Assembly (NCBI GenBank): GCA_907163375.1
Contig: CAJQUW010005215.1
Location: 1 to 64,000, forward strand
Length of the DNA stretch: 64,000 nucleotides
From: Prostheceraeus crozeri
Lineage: Eukaryota; Platyhelminthes; Polycladida; Euryleptidae
Reading direction: 5' to 3'
How positions within the stretch are numbered: the stretch's first letter is position 1; the number at the start of each line of letters is the position of its first letter. Below, in pieces: positions 11,617-22,359 of this stretch. The notes under the pieces were generated by a model. The model did not search any database. It saw nothing but the letters and a program-made list of their open reading frames with translations, and had not been told where the DNA came from. The position numbers and the translations under genes were made by a program.

Positions 11617-12899
11617 TCGGTTCGTCGAATCCCAAAGAAAGCGTTTGTACTATGAATGTCAACATTTTTAGCTGATTTCATGATCTTTGGTACACTTCGA
11701 CGATTAGACATCATTGTCCCAGTGCATGTAAGACCATTCTTCAGAAGTTCAACGATGAGTTCATGTGAAGTGAAATAGCGGTCGATGAAGACATTCCGAT
11801 GACTGTGATAAAAGGGCTTCGTTAGCTCCAGTACAAGGTCTCTAGCCAGACCAACTGCTCGCTCACCATCACGGCCGGCATAAGGAATTCCGTGCAGAGC
11901 GTAACCGTTCAAAGCATCGCAAATCCAAAATACTTTAATTCCATACTTTGCGGGTTTTGCAGGCATGTAGCACTGACCGGGTGCATATCCGCGAAATACG
12001 TATAACTGTTCATCAACAGTTAGAGAATCAGAAGGGACGTAATGCTGTCGCAGGGCCAGCACAAACAACGTCCAGATTTCCCGGACAGCAGCGAGTTTGT
12101 CGCACGATTGTCGCTGTGCTCTGGTAACTTTGTTATCCAAAGAAATTGTCTCCAGTATTTCTTTCGTTCGATTTTTCGAAAGCGTGCATCTATAGAATAG
12201 TTTGCTATCATTCCTTGAAAACAGTGAATTTATACTGGACATTCCATCGCGATCAGCTCCTGCTCGTATGATCACACCCAGCCATTCCTTCAACTCACGG
12301 AAAGAAATCATGCGCAGCTTCCAGAGATTCAATCGTCTATCAGTCCATCGAAGTATAGTTCGCAGAATGGTTTCGTTTAGGAACAACGAAAAGGCTTGAA
12401 GTTCGTTTGCAGGGTTCACCGTAGCACCATCGCGGAAACGAATGTCATTACGCTGAAGATGACGAGCTGGCGGAGCTGAGTCGGTCCATGAAATACCTGA
12501 TGGTGATACATAAACATTGTCAGCATCTTCATCAGTCATGTGAACTTCAGAAGTATCCGAATCTCCGGAAACGTTCTCAAAAAATTCGTCGTCGCTTATA
12601 TCGTAGTATAACTCAAGTTCTCAAGCCACAGATTCATGCGTCTGTCCACCGATGTCACTAGGCTCGCTCTCTATGTCAGGGTTCTGACTCGAATTGTCGG
12701 TGTCACTTGAGCTATCATCGTCGGGATACTGTGTGTTTAGTCTAAGCCAGAACATCTTCTGCGCAGAGTCGACGTCCACGGCATCACGGAGTTGTATGTT
12801 GTGACTAAACTTATTGATATCGGATGCTAACATTCGTAGCATCGCTAACGTGCTATTGGATTTTAACGCTATTGTTTGTTCCTGCGCATTGTCTGACAA
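11617..12899 (-). pseudogene. piggyBac transposase, N-terminal and catalytic part
   Basis: The frame starts at 12899 with an acidic leader (a run of Asp and Ser around 12700). It continues past one in-frame stop near 12618 into the DDE_Tnp_1_7 domain, 12539-11617. Counting from 12539, the first catalytic Asp is at residue 176 in LTVDEQL and the second at residue 253 in FIDRYFTSHE. A WLGVIIRAG helix and the GIPYAGRDGE strand fit the family. The third Asp lies in the downstream piece at 6980-7549. The full protein would be about 615 residues, near the usual size. The stop and the LINE insertion make it non-functional. Confidence 0.92.
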
Positions 12900-13432
12900 T
12901 CGTTTATCAGACTGTGCGTTGACTCATAATAGCCCATACACAGTTCTTGGCTGACAGCGTGGCCGCGTTTTCACTCTATCTCTCGATCAGGACATAACAT
13001 TGTAGAAGGCGACTTGTTTTGTGTATCTTTATCCATACTGCAACATGTTGATGACATTATGATGTAGTCACAGTGGCAGACAAAGCGACCGTATTATGTA
13101 ACACTTGGGAGGAAGCAGGACATGACGATAGATGAAATCATAAAACACACGTGACTGCGAGTGGTTGATACCGATTACGGCAACCGGCAAAACACAAGGA
13201 GCATAATAATTTTAGTGTCTACCTATGTAGACTGCCGGGCTGATTAAGTATAAGTAACGTTTAAATTCAAACTTTTAAACATGGAGATTAAAGAGTTTCT
13301 CATCCAATAAAGTAAACATATTTGCTCATAAAAATGAAAGGAAAATCCCGCAGCTAACATATTTGCAATTATACATAACTTACTACAAGCGATGTCTACA
13401 TATGTAGACTGGTGGGCCGATGAGGGTTAAAC

Positions 13433-14147
13433 CAGGGATGCGGAGTCGGAGTCGGAGTCCCAGAGTCCTATCATTTTTGCTGGAGTCGGAATCCTGTCAA
13501 ATGATAGGAGTCCGGACTCCGGCCTAGCCTATAACTAGACCAGAAATATAATACAAACAAATTATCTATCCTCGTGTATAGCTGTCACTGTCTTGATGTC
13601 AACTTTCTCTGTCAAATAAAAGTAAGGAGACACTGCTGCATGTAAAGCTTGTAATAGTTGAGGAAATGAACCGTGAAAGTGAAAAAAGGATTGTCTTTTC
13701 ACTCGGCGATTTAGTAGAGAAGACAAGTCTTCCTAGCCTCGATCACACCTACGCACCAAAGGTCACATCAAAGACAAAAATGTAATATTAGTTTGTTTGA
13801 GAACACATACCACTTACCCGAACGTTAATCGTGTGTGATTTCTCCTCCAAAGCGTGTATTAAAATCGAAAGTGTACTCATATTTTTTGAAGAAGGATGGG
13901 GGATTTTCCTGTGATGTAGAGAAAACCGTGTGAAGCACACATCAAAAAGATGGGAGGAACTGAGTCGCATGCATCCAACTTAAAGCGACATTTGATAAAC
14001 TTTCATCGAAAATGATTGATAATTGATACAGCAATGATCACTAAAGATAGGTTCAGGTAAACCTATGATGATCTTTGATGTAGGTTACCGGTTTTTTCAA
14101 TATATATAAATATACATTGGATATATATATACGAGTATATATCCCTG
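13433..14147 (+). mobile_element. hAT-type non-autonomous element with BED-finger remnant
   Basis: It begins CAGGGATGCGGAGTCGG and ends TATATATCCCTG, so only about 7 bp of terminal inverted repeat remain. The 8-bp target duplication is CTTTAAGC on the right (14148-14155). On the left it is CTTTAAAC once the piggyBac is skipped (6622-6627 plus 13431-13432). On the plus strand, 13930-14010 encodes SNLKRHLINFH, the end of a BED zinc finger as found at the N-terminus of hAT transposases. No catalytic domain remains. Confidence 0.78.
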
Positions 14148-14173
14148 CTTTAAGCACTAGTCTATTCGAGAAG

Positions 14174-14531
14174 ATTTCCAAGAATGTATTTCAACCGAAC
14201 ATAGAGAGGTAATGAATGAGAAGATAGACGATTTTAAATTCCAGCTATTCTGAAATTTTACATAAGCACCTGCTACATATACAGCAAAACCGCTCTTACC
14301 TTGGAAGCCTCCTGTTCCACCAAAACAAGTTTTCAATACTGGGATTGAGAGAACTGCACAGACATGGTAAGAAATGCAGTAGACTTTCTTCCACGTGCTC
14401 TTGTAAGATCAGAAATCGGCAACAAGGATTACAAATTGACAACTTTCGCAAACCAAGAACCGGTATGGATTTACGAAAGGAGTGCAGTTTCGAAATGCGT
14501 GTTTTCCGCCATTTTGTAACCAATTTCTAAA
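14174..14531. mobile_element. 358-bp insertion relative to the partner arm
   Basis: In the partner (35475-35502, read in reverse) the word ATTCGAGAAG is followed directly by ACATCTGC. Here the two are parted by 358 bp. The block has no recognised domain and no clear terminal repeats. Confidence 0.5.
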
Positions 14532-14805
14532 ACATCTGCTTTATGCTGTAATTCGGAATCACATGGTCATCCAAAAGAATCGCATACCAATACATGGAAA
14601 ATTTGATGGAATTTAGCAGTAAAATCGAGTCCAATTTCATGCAATAATTTCAGGATGTATAGGCTAATGATAAACAATTGATATTCATAATTTTTTTCAA
14701 AAAATTGTGATTTTAGCCAACTCAGAATAAAAATGGAATTACACATGGCCAACTTACCACATTCTCTCTCTCATCTATACCTGCATTCAGTCGTGTCAAG
14801 CAGTT
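14532..14805 (+). repeat. Inverted duplication, left arm, part B
   Basis: This matches the reverse complement of 35183-35482 along its length, including the TCATCCAAAAGAATCGCATA, TTGATGGAAT and CTCTCTCATCTATA words. It is the continuation of part A at 5424-6300. The homology stops near 14805, where the deleted Crypton copy begins. Confidence 0.85.
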
Positions 14806-14810
14806 CTCAT

Positions 14811-15215
14811 TAGTTCTCATTCTCTTCAGTATTTTGTGCTCTTGCACACCTCGACACAACCAGATCGATGACCGGTTACTTTTTTTGGCTAACTGTCTGT
14901 CACCCGTTGCTTCAATTATTCGGGCAGCACTCGTCCGACGCCCACAAGGGTTGGTGAAATTCCCGTCTTCTCGTGATTATCATCGTGAGTGTGTTATGAC
15001 CCAGGGGAGAGTTGCTACACCATTTATTGGAAGAGAAATTAAGAAATCTGTCCACATTAGTCAATCTGACCTTGTTCAAATTTACTTCATCATATAGATA
15101 GTCAATAATTTCTTAACACGGTTAAAGGATGACCTTATAAATTTGTAATTCAGAAATATCTCGGTATTTCTGTTTAAAATGTCTAAGGCATCCTTTAATC
15201 TTTACACAACTTTCA
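14811..15215 (-). mobile_element. Internally deleted Crypton derivative
   Basis: 14830-15045 resembles 15480-15717, the last third of the Crypton recombinase gene including its GHRSD...EVY end. 15045-15215 resembles 16700-16960, the region upstream of that gene. About 1 kb of coding sequence between these two pieces is missing, as in a non-autonomous deletion derivative. The copy has further small changes and encodes nothing complete. Confidence 0.75.
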
Positions 15216-15417
15216 ATTTAGATCCATAGTTTCATAGGCCAACGACAGTTATCACAACAATAACGGCAAATCCAGTTAGCAACTGCAGATGATTATAAAG
15301 GAAATCGGAAAACAATTGTAGGAATTTTCAGTGAAAAAGCGGCAATATTAGTAGCCATCATCCATTGAAATTGCCGCTATTAAACTGAAATTTTCCACTA
15401 CTGACCTGAAATTACAG

Positions 15418-16679
15418 CTATAAATTAAATGAAACGTTGTTGAGCTGACTTACTCGGGTAAGAGTCAATTTCATCTTTTTGGTAGTTGTGCTATTGTACA
15501 CCTCGACACAATCTGATCGATGCCCGGTTACTTTTTTGGCTAACTGTCTATCACATGTTGCTTTAATTATTCGGGTAGCACTTGTCTGACGTCCAGTATG
15601 GTTGGTGAAATTCCCATCTTCTCCTGCTGCTTCCATCAATGCTCGGATTATCATCGTGAGTGAGTTATGGCCCAAGGGAGAGTTGTTATACCATTTGTTG
15701 GAAGAGAAATTGGCTGCAGGCTGCACAAACAACGCTGACGTTGTGGAGAAACTTGGACGTTTTGAAATCAATTTTTGGTTTAAATTTATGAGGCAGCGAT
15801 CCGGTTTGTCAGCAGGCCAAACTTGCACAAGTTTAGGCTCTACATGGTGATGATTCAGACCGTGGTTATTGGTTTTAGAATAGAGCTCATCATATTCAAG
15901 GATTGCGGTATCATCAACAGTTTTCATCAAAATTGCACTTTGTTCTCCAACAGTCAAATTTCGCAGTTCTTGACCACCACGCAAGCCACAGTTAATAGAT
16001 AGCAGAAACAGAACTGTACGATTAAGTATTTTAGGATTGTCAGAACCGAGATATCCTCTCATCCAAAGCTGTTCTTCTTGCTCGGTGGAAATCGGAAGAG
16101 CTCGCTTGACTCTGCCGTTATTGCCGTCTTTTGCAGACTTCTTCCTGGGTGAATCTAACGCTTGGCGTGCCATCTCAAAGTCAGGGTCTGTAACAGTTTC
16201 CAACTCTTTCCTCCCTCATGGTTCAACCGGTAATTGATTCCAGTGTAAAGGCTTCTTAAAGAGTTACTCGGATACGATTGGAAATTCTTCTTCTTAACCT
16301 CGAAGGAAAAGTACTGCAAGGCTGTGTTCAAGGAGTCCTTAGTCAAATCAGCTAGTGTTGAGTGACTGTCAGAAGACAGAAACATGAGATCGCTAGAACC
16401 CGAAGTCAATATTTTTTGGTTTCGTTCTTCCAACCATCCATCGAAAGTTTTCTTTGCCCATTTCGCGTGTCTTTTGGTTGTTTCAGGGCTCTGGGCAAAT
16501 ACTTGTGCATTCAGTTGCTCACTTGACAATGGAAATTAGTGGCGGGATGTTGTTGTTGATATCATTTCAGTCTTGTCGGCAAAAATATCATTCAACAGAT
16601 CATTATTGAAGTCTAAATCAGTCATAAGATCATTAAAGGCTGCGTCAGTCATAAGATCATTAAAGGCTGCGTCAGTCAT
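15418..16679 (-). pseudogene. Crypton tyrosine recombinase
   Basis: Minus-strand recombinase of the Crypton class of DNA transposons. The N-terminal part (16679 to about 16200) has the helical core-binding region with TKRHAKWAKKTFDGWL. The catalytic part (16203-15418) shows the tyrosine-recombinase tetrad: Arg75 in NCGLRGGQEL, His202 and Arg205 in NHTGRQTSAT, His228 in VTGHRS, and Tyr236 in EVYNSTT, counted from the ATG at 16203. The enzyme cuts and rejoins DNA through a 3'-phosphotyrosine. One in-frame stop near 16539 and one frameshift near 16200 disable it. Related domains occur in animal ZMYM and KCTD1-type proteins, but the neighbouring deleted copy and repeats favour a transposon. Confidence 0.87.
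16619..16679. repeat. 27-bp tandem duplication at the Crypton N-terminus
   Basis: GTCATAAGATCATTAAAGGC plus seven bases occurs twice in a row, so the predicted protein starts with MTDAAFNDL repeated. The copies look identical, so the duplication is recent. Confidence 0.85.
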
Positions 16680-16842
16680 TTTGGCTTGAGAGTATTAGAA
16701 TTCATGGACACAAACTTTCAAAGATATCTGTTAACATTAGTCGATCTTACCTGGCCAAATTTACCTCGTCATAGATAGTCAATTAGCCATTCTTTAACAT
16801 GGTTAAAGGATGTCCTAGAAATTTGTAACTGAGAAATATCTC

Positions 16843-16905
16843 GGTATATAATATAGTCAAAATCCAGAGGCCTACGGCCTCGGGATTTTGACTCAATTCT
16901 ATACC
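16843..16905. repeat. 63-bp imperfect palindrome inserted in the Crypton 5' flank
   Basis: The arms GGTATATAATATAGTCAAAA.. and ..TTTTGACTCAATTCTATACC meet around GAGGCCTACGGCCTC. The deleted Crypton copy has no such hairpin at the equivalent place (near 15165). CTCGGTAT and CTCGATAT lie at its two edges and may be a target duplication. Confidence 0.7.
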
Positions 16906-16959
16906 TCGATATTTCTGGTTAAAATTTCTGAGCCATCCTTTAACCTTTACTCAACATGA

Positions 16960-18502
16960 CAACAAAGTGAAACAGGCTACTCAATATTTGCAAAAAACTT
17001 CATTCTCACTCTTGTTAAACACTTCGGTGAAAACCTTATCGACATCAACAAAGAGACAAGAGAAACAATAGGTTGGACATCCACAACCGATTAGTGAATA
17101 TAAACTTTTCAACAACAGTCCCTTTCACGAACAGAGATTCATTATTCATCAAATGTTCAATATTTACCGTTCAAAAGAAATTGTCTGAATTGGTAAATAA
17201 TAATTTGAATCGGATCAATCAAATTATTTGCTCACTAATATTCATATACCTGTCACTACATTGACATAGTGCACAATAAATGTGACTTATACAAGTGCCA
17301 ACAATATGTTTTTATAGCAATATATTTTTTATTTCGTTCAAAGGAATCATTGATATCGGCTACGAAATATAACTCAATATTTTCTGAAATTGGATGAATT
17401 GTAGTAGTTAAAATATATATTAATTGAATTGGTCGAATTTGGTGTCATGAAAATCGCAATTTTGCAAACATTGAGAATATACAGACCGTTTTATAAATCG
17501 TTGCACAGCACAAAAGATCTCTTGTATATTCTCATCAAATTTAATCGCATGCTGACAATCGATCAATAAACTTATTTACTTGGTCAGCTGAAACGCTTGG
17601 TTCTGGAAATATAGTGGTGTGGCTTGCCTAATTGAATGAAGTAATTAGTGATTGTCTGCTTTGTTACTTTCACGATGCTATTTCAGATATCAATATCATG
17701 TTGGCCCATGTGTCACTCATTCTCCTTTTCATCATTGATGAGCTGCTCCATTAATCGGACGCAACGCAAGTGTCAGCATTCCTACGACGTGAAGGAAATG
17801 CTATTGTTTGCTGTGAACAGGTGCAGAGACGAGACAAGCCCTTGTCTGATCCAAGATTCGAATTTCTTCTGACCTCAAGTGAGGGAAATGATGAGTCACG
17901 CAATGCCTGACTATGGGAATAATACAAATTTGAAGTTTGTCAGTGAACGGATGGGCCGATTTTGATAAAACTTACATATTCTCGGAGCTGATAATACCAG
18001 CATTATTTTAAACCCAAACTCGAAGGCACCAGGGTTAATACAACAGAAGTTGTTAAGTTGTGTGCAGTTGACCGTTTGCGTTGTTGAACATTATTAACAC
18101 GAAAGTGGCGTAAAATTAGGTAAAAGTGTAAATTGAATGAAATTGCACAAATTGACGTCCGAATTCGAAAAACAATATATCATCTGAAAGCTTGACACGA
18201 GCCTGATTCAATGGTGATAATATCAATTTTCTGTATTGCATAGTTTTGTCTGTAGGTGTCGGTGAACGAATTGACCAAACATTCATACTTTTAAGTCTGC
18301 TGACCACAGTTGACCAGACATAAGCTAAATGCCATGCCAAATTAAAATGCTTGACATAACCTTTCACATAATACAAAGGTTATTGAAATTGAACATCTTC
18401 ATCAATGAGAAAATCTTGTGAGATTTTATTAGCAACAATTTTTGATAAAACTTATTAGTATTTTCATCTTTTTGCACATACAGCCAATCCTAAAAACCGT
18501 GT
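16960..18502. other. No recognisable gene
   Basis: Short frames only, none with known motifs. A phrase resembling TGGGCCGATTTTGATAAAAC (17951) has a cousin near 19110 (GGGTCGATTTTGATGAACG), suggesting scattered remains of an old repeat. Confidence 0.5.
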
Positions 18503-18510
18503 ATCATGAT

Positions 18511-19866
18511 TAGGGTCTACAATCTCGAGCCGTTTTCTCAATCCCGGGATTTTCGAGACTGGCTAATCGCAATCCCGGGATCCCGGGATCTCGATCGAGA
18601 TTTATATATACTGTATATGTTTTTAATCATTAAGTTTCAAGAAATATTTCAAAAGACGATACGTGCTTGTAAAATGTATATCTTTCAACGTGAACTAAAC
18701 AAACATCTACAGTAGGTAAAACTAGTCAACTCGTAAAAAATATTGGCGAAGTAAGGTAAGACACTGAATTGTGTTATCACTCATTCTCGACCGTAATTTC
18801 GTTAAGAACAAACCGGCCGCCGAGAATGCCCTTTCGGATTCTACCGATGTTGGAGAAAAATCTATCAGTGCAATATCAACTGATGTGATAATGAGTATTG
18901 GCAAAAGATTTTCTATATCTGTGTAAGCAACTGTCTGCACCATCTTCACAAGTAAAATGAAGTCTATTTTGTTAAATTTGATGTAATATTAGCTGAGCTA
19001 TCGCCAATTTTGTGTCTCGAAGACTTTCTGTCAACGGTACTCACTTATCAGTTGAGCATACATTCACTTAGAGAACAAATGCATTTTTTGACATAACTTC
19101 TGAACCACTGGGTCGATTTTGATGAACGAAACGTTGTCTTCATCACAACAACAAGATGAATACAACTACAATGTCATTTTGTCGATAACTGATGATTTTT
19201 TTCAAATTGTCTTTCACCGTCAATTAATCACCGAGACACAAGTCGTTGTCGATGTGTGAAAACAACACAGCGCAGCTGCAGTAGCAGTCCGGTGACCTGT
19301 CAATAGAGCGAATTCGGGAGACTCACTGGGTTGAAATACGGTTTCTTCGACGGTTTTTCCCTCAAAGACCGCAAACCGCAAAGCTAGCTGTGTCTGAACG
19401 AGCCTTGAACGGGCCTTTAGTCGTTATTTTAAATCGTTGTGATTTGTCTTTCAGCTATCAATTTACGAAGTATTTTCAGTTTACAGAAGCAATACTAGTA
19501 GCAGTGTCACAACACTGTTTATTACGCATCTGAACGGTTTGTGTCACGGCATTGATATAGCCAGATTTCGCGCTGCTCCTCGGCACTAATGTCACGACAC
19601 TAGTGTAATCGTGTGAACGAGGCTTAACCAGCTGGCTCGGCAAATACAGCACATTGGCAATTTATCAAACTTGGAACATAAAAAATTTAGATGCATTTTC
19701 AAAAAAGCCATTGACTCTCTTAACTATGTCACTTAGAAGGAACTCAGGGCCAATCTTTCAAATATCTCGAAATACCTCGAGATCTCGAAGACGTAATCCC
19801 GGGATTTTCAATCTCGGAAATATGGTCAAGATCCCGGGATCCGAGATCCGGGGATTGTAAACCCTA
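18511..19866 (-). mobile_element. hAT element, internally deleted
   Basis: The ends TAGGGTCTACAATC and GATTGTAAACCCTA are near-perfect inverted repeats of 14 bp. They are flanked by 8-bp target duplications ATCATGAT (18503-18510) and ATTATGAT (19867-19874). The subterminal regions hold five copies of ATCCCGGGAT (18541, 18572, 18580, 19796, 19831), likely transposase-binding sites. Only the C-terminal dimerisation part of the transposase is left. At 1.36 kb it is far below autonomous size. Confidence 0.88.
18722..18949 (-). pseudogene. hAT transposase C-terminal dimerisation domain
   Basis: The 75-codon frame contains SPTSVESERAFSAAG, LTKLRSRMSD and a CLTLLRQYF end, the signature of the hAT dimerisation domain (Dimer_Tnp_hAT). 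The upstream catalytic and BED regions are missing, consistent with an internally deleted element. The upstream part of the frame has no hAT motif I recognise. Confidence 0.88.
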
Positions 19867-19879
19867 ATTATGATGAAAC

Positions 19880-20940
19880 TGACTGATAGTTCATGCTGTC
19901 TGCCAACTTTCATAAAAAAATTTTGTCGTCTTCATGTTGAAATCCTGCATCAAAGAAAACGCTCAATTTTTTTCGTAAGGCCTACTGACCACACATGAAA
20001 ACGAAATATATGTCAAAACAATCTATGGAACATAAGGTTTCATATGATATGCCATTTATCAAAATTGATCCGGGACTTCAACACGAAAATTTCATTTGAA
20101 AATGGCCTAGCTTTTTTGTGCAATTACTTTTGAAACGGTTTGTATTAGTCTTATCATGATCAGATAACTGTGTGACTTTCAAACTCGAGTTAAAGTTTAG
20201 TTGATTTGCAATTACATCATCACTTCCTTAGCGTTTGCAAGTCGCACCAGTTGTGGGTGCGTGTCATCTCTTTCCACGTTTCACTTCTTTAACATTGCAG
20301 TCCGAGACAGTTAACTGTCTTTCCCTTACTATCTCTTCTTCCATACCGAGCAGAAGGCTGACGTCATCAACTAATAAAGATAAGAACTTCCATCTGCTTG
20401 CTCGAACGAGTGAAACCACCACAAGTCTGGTCTCCACTGTATGTGAAATGCACGCACGAAACTTACCCCCTCACGACGCATACAGACTTTCCTGACTTGA
20501 ATTGGTAAGACAGCAATTCTTCGCTACCGTCTATCCGCTTACTCGAGGGATGACGTCAGCCGACCACAGATTTAGAGAGGAACAGATGTAAAATATTAAA
20601 TTTAATTCTATGGATGTACTGCTCTCCCTAATTGACGCTGACGGCGTTGAAGCCCGCCGATCGGTGTTTTCTATGATGACCACTTGCAATAGACAGGCAA
20701 GAAATGTGTCTCACAAATTGGACAATATAATGATTATGCTCATGTGTGTGACATACACGTGTGCTAGGTCCATTTTGAGATAAATTGATGTCGACATCAT
20801 TCAACAACGTTCTGTAGGGCTGCTTAACAAGAATTTTGATTTAATGAAATGATAAGTCGTCACGTGTGCTCACTTCATAAAGTACATAAACTAAAAGTTC
20901 ATAAACTGACCTGTCACTTTTTCATGATGATTCCAAAGCA
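19880..20940. other. No recognisable gene
   Basis: Mixed-composition DNA with short frames. The longest plus-strand frame (20235-20495) has no recognisable motif and no upstream or downstream gene signals I can defend. Confidence 0.5.
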
Positions 20941-20959
20941 ATAGTGACTTCATGCCAAT

Positions 20960-22350
20960 CCCCGAAATCCCGGGATTGGAGGTTCAAAATCCCGGCATTG
21001 AGAAATTAACAATATAGCTGTATTCTGTCTGAAGAAAGACAGATTGGCGAAGGTGAAGTTACCAGAAATCCACACACGATGGTTATATGCTCTTCACATT
21101 TCAATATAATCGTCAACGTTACGTTTTCAATAATCAATTAATGAGACTTTTGAATTAGGTAGAGACTTAAATTTGAGCTTTTCATTTCCAAAACAAACAA
21201 TATATAAGAGCATGACCAATTTGAAGATGAGCATTGCTGGCGAAGTAGGCCTACACAATACCGGGATAAGGAATCGAACTAATCCTCGGGATTGAGATCT
21301 TTAAGAGGCAAATTGCTCACCAGACTGCAGTATATATTTACATTATTATTCTGTTTAACTCAATCCCGGGATTAATTTGTTCAGGAAGAATAATTCTATT
21401 TGACCATAGTTGTTATTCACAGCATTAGTTTAGCTTATACAGTAAAAAGACATGTAAAAGGTTCTTCAATCGCGCAATCCCGAGCTGGGAATTTTGGAAT
21501 ATCTCAATGTGCTAGTGCAATGCATTGATAGTCGTGAATGATGATTATCTTGATTGCCATTTCATTTTTAGCTACAAATGGTATACTTGTATTTTGTCAA
21601 TATCGATCCTGGGTCAGAGCTTGTGATACCGAATCCCGGGATCAAGAAAAGCCGGGAGTTTTAGGCAGGCTATAATCCCGGGTCTTCACCCTATACCAAT
21701 CCTAAATCTCTGGAAACTGTAGATTGAAAGTGCCTAATCAGGAATTCGTAACTGTTTTCTGTAACTCTATTAGTAGCTATATAATTAACTTTGTAAATCG
21801 TTATCCATTAGTGCTTAAAGCGGAATAAATTTTAAGTCGATTGCGATATTGTAAGTAAACCGACTTGCGGCAATTCCAACTTATGGCTATTCTCACATCT
21901 CGGTATCCCATATTGCTAACGTACACATGTGATTTGCCATACTGCTCAACTTAATCCCGGAATCATGTGATCGAGATTTTCCGAGACTGTGGAATCTCTA
22001 CCCTGTACATATGATTAGATAAACATAAAGTACGTGAATATATATAGTCACACATACAAGTATGCTGACACAACTGTAATATATGGGCTACAATATTATT
22101 GAATTAGTAATTCAAAGAAAGACATCGAAAAGTATTCGAAAGTCTTTTCGGTTTCCACTAACGAAGCAGTAAAGCATCTATAAGCTACTACCAAGATAAG
22201 AACAAATTAATCAATCAATGATGGGATTTCGGGGTTTGCACAAACCCAAGGAATCCCGGGATTGCAGTCCTTGCCGAGATCCCATGCTATTTACATGCAT
22301 CTGTGCTTTATAAGAGGATGTCTACGATTCTACTCAATCCCGGGATCCCG
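20960..22350. repeat. Field of ATCCCGGGAT motifs, probable hAT relics
   Basis: Exact copies of ATCCCGGGAT lie at 20967, 21363, 21633, 22253 and 22337, with near copies at 20990, 21288, 21674 and 21954. The same motif marks the ends of the hAT element at 18511-19866. Two places look like further right ends of that family: near 21696 (CCCGGGTCTTCACCCTA) and near 22008 (GAATCTCTACCCT). No coding sequence remains. Confidence 0.65.
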
Positions 22351-22359
22351 GAATCAAGA

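Larger units (their letters stand above)
6628..13426 (-). mobile_element. piggyBac element, interrupted by a LINE
   Basis: The ends are CCCTCAACAGCC on the left and GGCCGATGAGGG on the right, flanked by TTAA at 6624-6627 and 13427-13430, the target site of piggyBac. Both subterminal regions carry the palindrome GTCTACATATGTAGAC (about 6672 and 13394). The transposase runs on the minus strand and is split into 12899-11617 and 7549-6980 by a LINE inserted at 7553-11609. The TTAA used lies inside the target duplication of a hAT-type element (see 13433-14147). Confidence 0.93.

Noticed and set aside
15418-16679. A host ZMYM- or KCTD1-type gene instead of a Crypton
   Set aside because: It lacks host exons and has a sister deletion copy beside it, as a transposon would.
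20235-20495. An 86-codon Ser/Thr-rich frame as a host gene
   Set aside because: No domain, no splice or polyadenylation context, and composition ordinary for random frames.
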